A DNA stretch of 64,000 nt from an uncultured Bacilli bacterium (GTDB lineage Bacteria > Bacillota_I > Bacilli_A > RF39 > UBA660). The stretch covers positions 270,331-334,330 of the forward strand of contig CAKOXO010000002.1 in the NCBI GenBank assembly GCA_934130165.1. Direction: 5' to 3'. Within the stretch, counting starts at the first letter, position 1; each line of letters opens with the position of its first letter. Below are positions 33,305 through 41,583 of this stretch, in pieces. Under the pieces are notes generated by a model. It made no database searches. It worked only from the letters and a program-made list of their open reading frames with translations, and had not been told where the DNA came from. A program made the translations under genes and the position numbers.

Positions 33305-33613
33305 TTATTTTGTTTTCTTTGTTTTTACAACAATACTGGAATTTTTCATATCATCGCTATTTAATAGTGATGCATACATAATTTTCTTTACAGCCTGTGC
33401 CTTATTCATTAAGTCTCTATCACTATTTAAATTGTAACTATCCCTTTTATAATCAGAGGCATCTATTAATACATAATTATCGATTCCTTTCAATGATGTA
33501 AGTAATTCATCATCAAACAATTTCTGATAATATGGAATATTGTTTTCCATATTTTTTCCAAAACTGTTAGTTCTGTATCCTAAAAACAAAACTACTTCTT
33601 CTATTTTACTCAT
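33305..33613 (-). CDS. small protein of unknown function (102 aa)
   Basis: 102 aa, soluble, no motif recognised. Starts MSKIEEVVLFLGYRTNSFGKN, middle is acidic and Asp-rich (KGIDNYVLIDASDYKRD), and it ends in a basic Lys tail VVKTKKTK. It follows the TSCPD gene by 20 bases and is the last gene before the terminator at 33266. Confidence 0.65.
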   Translation of the reverse strand: MSKIEEVVLFLGYRTNSFGKNMENNIPYYQKLFDDELLTSLKGIDNYVLIDASDYKRDSYNLNSDRDLMNKAQAVKKIMYASLLNSDDMKNSSIVVKTKKTK

Positions 33614-33633
33614 TTTACCTAACTCCCAACTAA

Positions 33634-33891
33634 TTATTTTTTAGTATCAACAGTAACTTCTTCAATTGCCTTTGATAATTGGTCAATACAAGAAGTATCC
33701 CTAAAACCACATTTTATTCCTTTGCATCTTTTTTGAAATTCATCTATATCCATTCCTTCAACTAAGCTAGATATAGCTTTTAAATTTCCATTACATCCAC
33801 CTGTGTACCTAACATTGTAAATCTTATTATTATCAATGTCAAATTCTATTTCACTAGAACAAGTATTTTTCGTTTTATATTTGTAATGCAT
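33634..33891 (-). CDS. TSCPD-domain protein (TIGR03905-like)
   Basis: 85 aa. Shape: YKTKNTCSSEIEFDID, YTGGCNGNLKAISSLVEGMD, CKGIKCGFRDTSCIDQLSKAI. Five cysteines at the positions usual for the small stand-alone TSCPD proteins. The TSC block is DTSCIDQL instead of the consensus TSCPDQL. The domain also forms the C-terminus of class II ribonucleotide reductase. Function of the free form is unknown, but a redox or metal role linked to nucleotide reduction has been suggested by domain sharing. It is 11 bases from the two-membrane-helix protein and near dut-nrdG-nrdD. Confidence 0.8.
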   Translation of the reverse strand: MHYKYKTKNTCSSEIEFDIDNNKIYNVRYTGGCNGNLKAISSLVEGMDIDEFQKRCKGIKCGFRDTSCIDQLSKAIEEVTVDTKK

Positions 33892-33902
33892 TATCCCACT
33901 TC

Positions 33903-34673
33903 CTATATAATTTCAATATCATCATTTTTATTTTGTTTTGATGTTTTTTTAACTTTTTTCTTTGTTTTTTTATTTTTCACTTTCTTTTTCTTTTTATCTT
34001 TTTTCTGCTCAATTTCTTTTATTTCTTTTTCTAATATATTATCAACCTCATCAACGATTTTATCTTTATCAAATAATGTAACAATTATTAAAATAAGTAA
34101 AACAAATGCCATTAATAAAAGAGTAATTACTATATAATTCAAATTTTCTTTCTTAGTTTGTGTTGTATCTAAGTAAGTATCTGTTAAATACTGTTCAAAA
34201 TTATCCTCTGTAAGTTCAACTTGATTTTCTATAGGAACAAAGTTTTTAATATTTTTAATTGCCAAAGATTTGATATTTGAAGATATCTTCACTGGATACC
34301 CATATAACCTTAATTTTTCTGGTTTTTCTTCTGTTCTCTCATATGTATAATCTATTATTTTTTTATATTTATCATAATCACTATTTTTTATAGCAATTAA
34401 ATATGTATGCCATTCTAAATCTTCATCCTGTTCAATAACAAAGTGAATTTGTTTATTTTCTTCTTTTATTACTGCAAAAGCCTCAGACATTTGAGATACA
34501 TCTATATATGAGTATTCACCAGTTGATGATACATCTGACCATTTAATTATTTTTCTATCTTTTTCATGTAGTTTATAGGCACATAAAACTAATACTGAAC
34601 CTATAACTAAATAAATAAAGCATAATAATATCTTTACAAGTAATCTGAACCTTTTCTTCTTTTTCTTTGCCAT
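33903..34673 (-). CDS. two-helix membrane protein with lysine-rich tail
   Basis: 256 aa from the ATG at 34671-34673 after a GGGAG site. One membrane helix near residues 10-28, an extracytoplasmic domain of about 150 residues (WHTYLIAIKNSDYDKYKKII; KLRLYGYPVKIS), a second helix near 175-197, and a cytoplasmic tail from about 215 dominated by lysine (KKDKKKKKVKNKK). I do not recognise the domain. The lysine tail might bind nucleic acid or acidic lipids. The last gene before the TSCPD protein. Confidence 0.65.
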   Translation of the reverse strand: MAKKKKKRFRLLVKILLCFIYLVIGSVLVLCAYKLHEKDRKIIKWSDVSSTGEYSYIDVSQMSEAFAVIKEENKQIHFVIEQDEDLEWHTYLIAIKNSDYDKYKKIIDYTYERTEEKPEKLRLYGYPVKISSNIKSLAIKNIKNFVPIENQVELTEDNFEQYLTDTYLDTTQTKKENLNYIVITLLLMAFVLLILIIVTLFDKDKIVDEVDNILEKEIKEIEQKKDKKKKKVKNKKTKKKVKKTSKQNKNDDIEII

Positions 34674-34729
34674 AAGCACTCCCTCATTTTATCCCCTACA
34701 GAATCTATTCTAACACATTTAAAAGAAAA

Positions 34730-34749
34730 AAACTACCTATTGGTAGTTT
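34730..34749 (-). terminator. terminator of the nrdD-nrdG-dut operon
   Basis: AAACTACC and GGTAGTTT (8 bp) with a 4-base loop and a minus-strand TTTTTCTTTT tail, 12 bases after the dut stop. Confidence 0.8.
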
Positions 34750-34761
34750 ACAATATTATAC

Positions 34762-35223
34762 TTAATTTTTACTATCAGTAGAACCAAATCCTCCTGCTCT
34801 TACTCCTTCTGCTTTATCATCATCAACAGTTAAATACTTTTGGAAAATAACTTGTCCTATTACATCACCTTTTTTTACTTCTAAATCTTTATCAGAAAAG
34901 TTAAAGTATTGAAAGTAAAAATGTCCTTCATTTGACTCATTATTATAATAATCACTATCAACTATTCCAATACTGTTAGCCATTATGAATCCTTTTTTAG
35001 GACCACTGCTTCTATTAACAAGCATATAATACTCATCTTCTGCACAATAAGCTTTCAATCCAGTTGGTATAAGGGTTGGTTTAGTTCCAAATTTATATGC
35101 TGGAATTATAACATCTTCGGCTGCTTCTACATCATATCCAGCAGAAAATTTGGTTTTACGTACTGGTAAATTTATTCCCTTATCTTTATATTCCTCTACT
35201 ATTTCAAATCCTCTTTTTCCCAT
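34762..35223 (-). CDS. dut: dUTP diphosphatase (trimeric)
   Basis: 153 aa, the usual length. Motifs I to V in order: SAGYDVEA, LVNRSSGPKKG (RSS of motif II), NSIGIVDSDYYN (motif III, with the catalytic Asp), GQVIFQ, and RAGGFGSTD (motif V). It removes dUTP and supplies dUMP for thymidylate. The third gene of nrdD-nrdG-dut (5 bases after nrdG), joining deoxynucleotide production and cleanup in one operon. The insertion NNESNEGHFYFQY after motif III is longer than in many dUTPases. Confidence 0.92.
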   Translation of the reverse strand: MGKRGFEIVEEYKDKGINLPVRKTKFSAGYDVEAAEDVIIPAYKFGTKPTLIPTGLKAYCAEDEYYMLVNRSSGPKKGFIMANSIGIVDSDYYNNESNEGHFYFQYFNFSDKDLEVKKGDVIGQVIFQKYLTVDDDKAEGVRAGGFGSTDSKN

Positions 35224-35228
35224 ATTTT

Positions 35229-35741
35229 TTATATAGTTATTTTATCTTTTGTCTCTTTTAAAATAACTACTTCTCCCTTCTTCAAAGTTTTTTTAACATC
35301 AATTAATCTCTGATTTGATGATCCTCTAAAATATAGTGTTGGATCATGTAATTCATCCATAAATAACCCATCTACTAACACATCAATATATTTAAGAGCC
35401 TCTTTATTAAGTAATTTTTCTACATTGTATCCAGTCCATACCCAAACACTTTTTTTGGGATATCTTTTTTTGAATTCTTCTGAAAGCATTCTAGTTGCTT
35501 CTATATTTTTAGGATGCATTGGTTCTCCTCCTAAAATTGATAAACCTTCAACATAATCTTTCTCACATAGATCCATTACTTTTTCTACAGTTTCTTCAGT
35601 AAATTCCTTACCTCCATTAAAATCATGAGTTTCTGGATTAAAGCAATTTTTACAATTAAATGTACATCCTTGTAAAAATATTGAAACTCTTATTCCTGGA
35701 CCATTTGATATATCCATTTTTCTTATTTTATTATATCTCAT
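35229..35741 (-). CDS. nrdG: anaerobic ribonucleotide reductase activating enzyme
   Basis: 170 aa radical-SAM protein with LQGCTFNCKNCFNPETHDF, the CxxxCxxC iron-sulfur motif, followed by SILGGEPMHP and VWVWTGYNVE. It generates the glycyl radical on NrdD using S-adenosylmethionine and reduced flavodoxin or ferredoxin. It follows nrdD by 2 bases, so it is translationally coupled. Confidence 0.93.
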   Translation of the reverse strand: MRYNKIRKMDISNGPGIRVSIFLQGCTFNCKNCFNPETHDFNGGKEFTEETVEKVMDLCEKDYVEGLSILGGEPMHPKNIEATRMLSEEFKKRYPKKSVWVWTGYNVEKLLNKEALKYIDVLVDGLFMDELHDPTLYFRGSSNQRLIDVKKTLKKGEVVILKETKDKITI

Positions 35742-35743
35742 AA

Positions 35744-37900
35744 CTACTCTGCATCCTTATTATCAATATGAATAACTCTTTCTTTTATTTCTTGAGTTCT
35801 TCCTTTATTCCAGAAATTACTTCCGATATATCCACAAGTACGTCTAGCAACATTTAATTTATCATGATCTTTATTACCACAATTAGGGCAATACCATTCT
35901 AAATCATCATCAATCAATATCTCACCAGTATAGCCACATTCTTGACAATAATCTAGTTTAGTATTTAATTCTGCATACATAATATTATCATAAATAAATT
36001 TAATTACTTCCATTACAACATCTAGATTATTACTTAAATTAGGAGTTTCTATATAACTTATAGCTCCACCTGGTGACAACTTTTGGAATTCACTTTCTAG
36101 CTCCAATTTAGAAAATGCATCAATTTCTTCAAATACTGGTACATGATATGAATTAGTAATATAATCTCTATCTGTAATACCTTTAATTACTCCAAAACGT
36201 TCTTTCAAGCATTTTGCGAATTTATATGTAGTTGATTCAATAGGAGTTCCATATACACTGTAATCTACTCTTTCAGCTTCTTTCCACTCTTCACATTTAT
36301 CAACTAATCTTTGCATTACTTGAAGTCCAAATTCTTTTCCTTTTCCACCATCAGTATGTGAATGTCCAGTCATAAATTTAACACATTCATAAAGACCTGC
36401 ATATCCTAATGAAATTGTTGAGTAACCATCATGTAATAATTCATGAATAGATTCTCCTTTTTTTAGACGAGCAAGTGCTCCATGTTGCCAAAGAATTGGT
36501 GCAACGTCTGATGTTACTTTAGATAATCTTTTATGTCTTATTTGTAGTGCTCTATGACATAGTTCAAGTCTATCATCTAAAATATTCCAAAATAATTCAG
36601 GATCTTTATCAGCTGATAAAGCAACATCAACTAGGTTAATTGTAACAACACCTTGGTTAAATCTACCATAGTATTTTGGTTTACCATCTTTATCAACATA
36701 TGGAGTTAAAAATGATCTACATCCCATACATGGATAACATTGTCCATCACCATTTGAATCAACCTTTAATTCTTTCATAATTTTTTCTGATATATAATCA
36801 GGAACCATACGTTTAGCAGTACATTCAGCAGCTAGTTTTGTCAAATAATAGTATTTTCCTTTTTTATTAATATTGTCTTCTTCCAAAACGTATAAAAGTT
36901 TAGGAAAGGCTGGAGTTATATAAACACCCTTTTCATTTTTCATACCTTGAATTCTTTGTTTTAAAAATTCTTCTATAAGCATAGCAAGTTCATCTTTATA
37001 TTTCTTAGTTTCACCTAAATACATACAAACACTTAAGAATGGTGCCTGACCATTAGTTGTAGTCATTGAATTAATTTGATATTGGAATGTTTGTACACCA
37101 TCTGTGATTTCTTTTTTCAAATCTTCTTTAGCATATTTTTCACAATCTTCTTTACTAAATTTACGCTTTTTATATTTATCAAAATGTCTTTTATAGCTTT
37201 CTCTTACAAATGGTGCTAAATGAGTAAGTGTAATTGTACAACCACCATATTGACTTGATGATACTGCGGTAATAAGTTGTGTAGCAATTGTCATAGCAGT
37301 CAAAAATCTATGAGGTTTTTCAATCATTACTCCATTAATATTAGTACCATTTTGTAACATATCTTCAAGATTAATTAAATCACAGTTATGTAGAGCATTT
37401 TGTGCAAAATAATCAGCATCATGAAAATGAATAATTCCCTCATCATGTGCTTCTACTATATCTTCTGGAAGTAAAAAACGTCTTGTTATATCAGTACTAG
37501 TAATACCTGCTAAATAATCTCTTTGAGTAGTAACAACAGTTGAATTTTTATTAGAATTTTCTGTATTCCAATATTCACTTTCTCCTTCTATTAATTCTTT
37601 AATAGCTAAATCTGTTGTATTACTTTTCCTTACTAAATCTCTTGTATATCTATATGTAATATATTTCTTAGCAAGTGCATATTTACCAATAGACATTAAT
37701 TTCATTTCAATAATATCTTGTATATCTTCAACTAGTATTCTTTTCTTACCTAATTTTTCAATATATTTAATAATATTCCTTATTTGAGTAGAAGAAGCTT
37801 GATCTTCCTCTTGAACCTCTAAATTTGCTTTATTAACAGCATTTTCAATCTTATCTGGACTATAATCAACCATATGTCCATCTCTTTTAATTACTTTCAT
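35744..37900 (-). CDS. nrdD: anaerobic (class III) ribonucleoside-triphosphate reductase
   Basis: 718 aa from the ATG at 37898-37900 (MKVIKRDGHMVDY), following AAAGG. A longer frame from 37978 runs through the promoter and is rejected. N-terminal ATP-cone to about residue 90, catalytic ten-stranded barrel, C-terminal zinc site CQECGYTG...CPNCG, and glycyl-radical loop RRTCGYIGSNFW with the radical Gly after the Cys. It reduces NTPs to dNTPs without oxygen, with formate as usual reductant. Operon with nrdG and dut. A palindrome at 37962-37977, shared with the divergent regulator, is centred about 42 bases before the predicted transcript start. Confidence 0.95.
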   Translation of the reverse strand: MKVIKRDGHMVDYSPDKIENAVNKANLEVQEEDQASSTQIRNIIKYIEKLGKKRILVEDIQDIIEMKLMSIGKYALAKKYITYRYTRDLVRKSNTTDLAIKELIEGESEYWNTENSNKNSTVVTTQRDYLAGITSTDITRRFLLPEDIVEAHDEGIIHFHDADYFAQNALHNCDLINLEDMLQNGTNINGVMIEKPHRFLTAMTIATQLITAVSSSQYGGCTITLTHLAPFVRESYKRHFDKYKKRKFSKEDCEKYAKEDLKKEITDGVQTFQYQINSMTTTNGQAPFLSVCMYLGETKKYKDELAMLIEEFLKQRIQGMKNEKGVYITPAFPKLLYVLEEDNINKKGKYYYLTKLAAECTAKRMVPDYISEKIMKELKVDSNGDGQCYPCMGCRSFLTPYVDKDGKPKYYGRFNQGVVTINLVDVALSADKDPELFWNILDDRLELCHRALQIRHKRLSKVTSDVAPILWQHGALARLKKGESIHELLHDGYSTISLGYAGLYECVKFMTGHSHTDGGKGKEFGLQVMQRLVDKCEEWKEAERVDYSVYGTPIESTTYKFAKCLKERFGVIKGITDRDYITNSYHVPVFEEIDAFSKLELESEFQKLSPGGAISYIETPNLSNNLDVVMEVIKFIYDNIMYAELNTKLDYCQECGYTGEILIDDDLEWYCPNCGNKDHDKLNVARRTCGYIGSNFWNKGRTQEIKERVIHIDNKDAE

Positions 37901-37922
37901 TTTTTCACTACCTTTCCTACCT

Positions 37923-37951
37923 TTGACAAAATAAGTATACCAAGAATATAA
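37923..37951 (+). promoter_or_regulatory. promoter of the Crp/Fnr-type regulator gene
   Basis: TTGACA (37923-37928), 17-base spacer, ATATAA (37946-37951). Transcription would begin near 37958, so the palindrome at 37962-37977 falls at about +5 to +20, a position for repression. Confidence 0.7.
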
Positions 37952-37961
37952 AAAAATAGAC

Positions 37962-37977
37962 TGTTGCATTTGCAACA
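37962..37977. promoter_or_regulatory. Crp/Fnr-type operator in the nrdD/regulator intergenic region
   Basis: TGTTGCATTTGCAACA, perfect 7-bp arms with a 2-base centre, the size and symmetry of a Crp/Fnr family site. It is the only strong palindrome in the 117-base divergent region. On the minus strand a TATACT at 37934-37939 is the best nrdD -10 element, placing the site near -42, the class II activator position. Confidence 0.75.
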
Positions 37978-38017
37978 TTTTACAAAAAATGATAAAATTT
38001 TTACAGAAGGTGTAAAT

Positions 38018-38647
38018 ATGGAAGAATTATTTGAAAATATTACCAAAAATAATAAAGAAAAAATATGTAATTTTTTAGAAACCTTGATATGTACTTTTCC
38101 TAAAAATACCAACGTTTTTTCTAAAATAAAAAGTACAATTGACCTTGCTTATATAGAGTATGGTTCCATAAAAATAATAAAAAATGATTATAATGGAAAT
38201 AGTACAATAGTTGACACTTTATATGAAGGAGATATTTTTGGTAATTTAATTTTTCCTATTTCTAATGATGATTATGAACTTATTACCTGTGAAGATACCA
38301 AAATTATACTATTTGATTATAATTTAATACTAAATACTTCTGATGTTAAATACACATATTATAATCAATTTGTAAGGAATCTTTTAAAAATAATGGCAAA
38401 AAAAATAGAAGAAAATAATGATAGATTAGAAATTTTAAGTAAGCGAAGTATTAGAGATAAATTATTAGAATATTTTAAAATCTCTAGAAAAAAAACTGGT
38501 TCTAAAATAATATACCTACCTATTAGTTTTACAAGTCTTGCAGATTATTTGGTAGTTGATAGAAGTGCAATGTCTAGAGAAATAAAATTTCTAAAAGATG
38601 AAGGTTTTATAAAAGTTGACAATAAAAAAATAACTATTCTTTATTGA
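38018..38647 (+). CDS. Crp/Fnr-family transcription regulator
   Basis: 209 aa from the ATG at 38018, after an AGAAGG site; a TTG-started frame from 37964 lies on the operator and is rejected. Residues 1-120 form a cyclic-nucleotide-like beta-roll (YIEYGSIKIIK, YEGDIFGNL). The winged helix-turn-helix is at about 160-205 (TSLADYLVVDRSAMSREIKFLKDEGFI). Cysteines are few and not in the FNR cluster pattern, so the signal is not obvious. It is divergent from nrdD-nrdG-dut and separated from it only by the palindrome, so that operon is its likely target, together with itself. Confidence 0.85.
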   Translation: MEELFENITKNNKEKICNFLETLICTFPKNTNVFSKIKSTIDLAYIEYGSIKIIKNDYNGNSTIVDTLYEGDIFGNLIFPISNDDYELITCEDTKIILFDYNLILNTSDVKYTYYNQFVRNLLKIMAKKIEENNDRLEILSKRSIRDKLLEYFKISRKKTGSKIIYLPISFTSLADYLVVDRSAMSREIKFLKDEGFIKVDNKKITILY

Positions 38648-38660
38648 TAGTTATTTTTTT
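38624..38660. terminator. bidirectional terminator inside two overlapping convergent gene ends
   Basis: AAAAAAATAACTAT and ATAGTTATTTTTTT are perfect 14-base arms around a 9-base loop. Both the regulator's stop and that of the opposing 109-aa gene lie in it (7-base overlap of the coding regions). Confidence 0.85.
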
Positions 38661-38970
38661 CAAATGATATAAGTTTCATTCCTTTATATGTCAGCTTTCC
38701 AACATCACCTTCGATCAATAGTCCATAGTAATCTGATTCAACAAGTAATTCAACCCTACTTTTATCACTAAGTTCAAAAGTAATGTAATAACTAGTATAT
38801 ATAGTAGAATCTGAAAAGTTAGACATTTCCTGCCTCTTTCCTAATACTTTTGCACTATCTGTTTTTACGTTGGCAGTAGCTTGCTTAATACCGGAAATAA
38901 TAATTGAGCATGCTACTAGAAGTGTTGCTAAAATAATAACTATAATCACTATTATATTAAAATATTCCAT
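38641..38970 (-). CDS. DUF2500-like small membrane protein
   Basis: 109 aa. One N-terminal membrane helix (about 5-28), then a compact beta domain: SAKVLGKRQEM, TSYYITFELSDKSRVELLVESDYYG and VGKLTYKGMKLISFEK. This pattern (KVxxKR, YxxTFE, GxLTYKGxRLxSFE) is what I recall of DUF2500 proteins, whose function is unknown. Convergent with the Crp/Fnr gene, sharing a terminator. Confidence 0.7.
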   Translation of the reverse strand: MEYFNIIVIIVIILATLLVACSIIISGIKQATANVKTDSAKVLGKRQEMSNFSDSTIYTSYYITFELSDKSRVELLVESDYYGLLIEGDVGKLTYKGMKLISFEKNNYQ

Positions 38971-38988
38971 ATCCTTTTACCTCCCTTT

Positions 38989-41136
38989 TTATCTTTCAAT
39001 TAAACTTAGACTAACCTTTTCTGTTTCTACCTTTATATCATCTACATAGCAATCTACTATATCCCCTACTGAAAATAAATCGGATGGATGTTTTATAAAT
39101 TGGTTACTAAGTTTTGAAATATGAGCTAAGCCATCATTATGTAGTCCAATATCAATAAACAAACCAAAGTCAACAACATTACGTACTGTTCCTTGAAGCT
39201 TATCCCCTACGTGTAAATCTTCTATATGTAAAACATCACTTTTTAAAATAGGTTTTGGCATATCATCTCTAGGATCTCTTTCAGGTGATATCAAACTTTT
39301 TACAATATCTTCTAATGTATATTTATCAATATCTAATTCCTTAGACTTTTTATCTATATCAATATCTTTTAAAGCATTTTTTAATTCATCAGATCCAATA
39401 CTAGCTACATCAAATGATAAACTATTTAACAATCTAATAGTAGCATCATAACTTTCTGGATGAATTGATGTTTTATCAAGTGGATTAACTCCATCAAGTA
39501 TTCTCATAAAACCAATTGATTGTTCATAAACTTTTGGAGTGATTCCTTTTAGTTTTTTTATTTCATCACGGGTAGTAAATTTTCCTTCATCATTTCTTCT
39601 ATTTAAAATTGCGTCTATAGATCTTTTTGAAAGTCCAGATACATATGACAATAAACTACGTGAAGCTGTATTTATATTTACTCCTACACTATTAACACAC
39701 TTTTCTACAACAAATTTTAATGATTCATCTAACTTTTTAGGAGTAACATCATGTTGATATAATCCTACTCCTATACTTTTAGGATCTATTTTTACAAGTT
39801 CTGATAAAGAATCTTGCAATCTTCTACCAATACTAATGGCACTACGTTTTTCTACAGTTAAGTCAGGAAATTCTTCTATAGCAAGTTTAGATGCAGAATA
39901 TACTGAAGCTCCTGCTTCATTTACAATAATATAATCAACATGTCTTTTAGCCTCTTTAATAACACCAGCTATAAACGATTCAGATTCTCTAGATGCTGTT
40001 CCATTTCCTATAGCAATAATATCAATATTATATTTATCAATAAGCTCTAATACTTTCTTTTTTGACTCTTCTATCTTTAAGTGGGGTTCAGTTGGATATA
40101 TTACTGCAATTTCTAGTGGCTTACCTGTTTTATCTAATACTGCAAGTTTACATCCAGTTCTAAAAGCAGGATCATAACCTAGCACCACTTTTTCTTTCAT
40201 TGGTGGAGTTAATAATAGATTTTCCACATTAGTTGAAAAGTTATTTATAGAAGCAATTTCAGCATTTTCTTTTAATTCGGCTCTTATTTCTCTTTCAACA
40301 CTAGGTAATATCAATCTCTTTAGTGAATCTACTATAGCATTTTTTACTATATCAACAACAAAACTTTTATTATTTTTAATTAACTTTTTTTCCAAGAAAG
40401 ATATAATATTATCTTTATCATAGTCTAATGAAACTGATAAAACACCTTCCTTTTCGCCTCTATTCATGGCCATAATTCTATGAGGTTTTACATATTTTAC
40501 AACCTCACTATAATCATAATACATTTCATAAACTTTATTAGAATCTTCCGCTTTTTTCTTTATTTTTGAAGTTATAGTGGCATTTTTAAATAAATAATTT
40601 CTAATATATTTTCGATATGATGCATTATCACTAATCCATTCTGCAATAATATAAGATGCTCCTTCTACTGCTTTTTCAGTATCAGAAACATTTTCATTTA
40701 TATATGGTTTTGCTAGCTCCTCTATACTTCCATTAATAGGGAATGACATTATTTTTTTTGCTAACGGCTCTAATCCATTTTTTATAGCATCTGTTGCCTT
40801 TGTTTTTTTCTTTTCTTTATATGGTCTATATAAATCTTCTACTTCTACTAATTTAGAACAAGCTAAAATAGTATTTTTTAATTCTTCTGTTAGGAGTCCT
40901 TTTTCATCAATAAGTCTAATGACATCTTCTTTTCTTTTTAATAGATTAAGTTGATATTCATAAACTTCATTTATTTTTCTTATAACTTCCTCATCTAATG
41001 CACCAGTTGCTTCTTTTCTATATCTAGCAATAAAAGGAATTGTATTACCATCACTAAGTAATTCTAAAACTGTTGTTACTTGTTTTTCACTAATACCTAA
41101 ATCCCTACCAATTTCTTTTATTATTGTATCATTCAT
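38989..41136 (-). CDS. tex: Tex-family S1 RNA-binding protein
   Basis: 715 aa, the normal Tex length. TEX N-terminal domain with ISEKQVTTVLELLSDGNTIP and FIARYRKEATGALDEE, YqgF/RuvC-like domain (VLGYDPAFRTGCKLAV), helix-hairpin-helix region (VGVNINTASRSLLSYVSGL) and C-terminal S1 domain (GDKLQGTVRNVVDFGLFIDI). It binds nucleic acid and is thought to aid transcription or ribosome-linked processes. Single-gene unit upstream of DUF2500-like gene (19-base gap). Confidence 0.95.
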   Translation of the reverse strand: MNDTIIKEIGRDLGISEKQVTTVLELLSDGNTIPFIARYRKEATGALDEEVIRKINEVYEYQLNLLKRKEDVIRLIDEKGLLTEELKNTILACSKLVEVEDLYRPYKEKKKTKATDAIKNGLEPLAKKIMSFPINGSIEELAKPYINENVSDTEKAVEGASYIIAEWISDNASYRKYIRNYLFKNATITSKIKKKAEDSNKVYEMYYDYSEVVKYVKPHRIMAMNRGEKEGVLSVSLDYDKDNIISFLEKKLIKNNKSFVVDIVKNAIVDSLKRLILPSVEREIRAELKENAEIASINNFSTNVENLLLTPPMKEKVVLGYDPAFRTGCKLAVLDKTGKPLEIAVIYPTEPHLKIEESKKKVLELIDKYNIDIIAIGNGTASRESESFIAGVIKEAKRHVDYIIVNEAGASVYSASKLAIEEFPDLTVEKRSAISIGRRLQDSLSELVKIDPKSIGVGLYQHDVTPKKLDESLKFVVEKCVNSVGVNINTASRSLLSYVSGLSKRSIDAILNRRNDEGKFTTRDEIKKLKGITPKVYEQSIGFMRILDGVNPLDKTSIHPESYDATIRLLNSLSFDVASIGSDELKNALKDIDIDKKSKELDIDKYTLEDIVKSLISPERDPRDDMPKPILKSDVLHIEDLHVGDKLQGTVRNVVDFGLFIDIGLHNDGLAHISKLSNQFIKHPSDLFSVGDIVDCYVDDIKVETEKVSLSLIER

Positions 41137-41202
41137 ATTTACACCTCATATTCATCATATCAAAATAAAAAAATAATTTAAAGTATTGACATACCCAAAT
41201 TA

Positions 41203-41511
41203 TTAATGTTCATCTCCGTTATGGTCCATAGCTTTTAATCTTTGTTTAACCATAAGTATAAGTTTTATAGGGGCATCTATTTTATTAAGTACCAATAAAC
41301 TATCCTGAAGTTTTGTTTTTAAAGAAAGCTCATCATTTATTTTTTCAGCCTCCTTTTTATAATCATAATTATCTATAGGATTGGTTTCAATATAGTCTCT
41401 AATATAATTTTCTATATCTTTTAAGACATATATTTTTAAATCATATTCATCCATTTCTCTTATTCCATAATATCCACCAACTAGATATTTAAATTCATCT
41501 TTTAAATTCAT
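41203..41511 (-). CDS. small protein of unknown function (102 aa)
   Basis: 102 aa, predicted helical and acidic, no motif recognised (MNLKDEFKYLVGGYYGIREM; VLNKIDAPIKLILMVKQRLK). The gene is separated from tex by 66 bases and from the 3D-domain gene by 66 bases with a terminator between, so it probably has its own promoter or is read with tex. Confidence 0.6.
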   Translation of the reverse strand: MNLKDEFKYLVGGYYGIREMDEYDLKIYVLKDIENYIRDYIETNPIDNYDYKKEAEKINDELSLKTKLQDSLLVLNKIDAPIKLILMVKQRLKAMDHNGDEH

Positions 41512-41557
41512 ATTAATTACCTCTATTTAATTATACAATATTTCCAACCTCAAGAAA

Positions 41558-41583
41558 AGATAAGGACTTAATATTCCTTATCT
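41558..41583 (-). terminator. terminator of the 3D-domain gene
   Basis: AGATAAGGA and TCCTTATCT (9 bp) with an 8-base loop; on the minus strand TTTTC follows. It includes the last codons of the gene. Confidence 0.65.

Noticed and set aside
37901..37978. Longer N-terminus for nrdD from an upstream ATG
   Set aside because: It would run through the promoter and operator; the ATG at 37898-37900 has a ribosome site and matches the family start.
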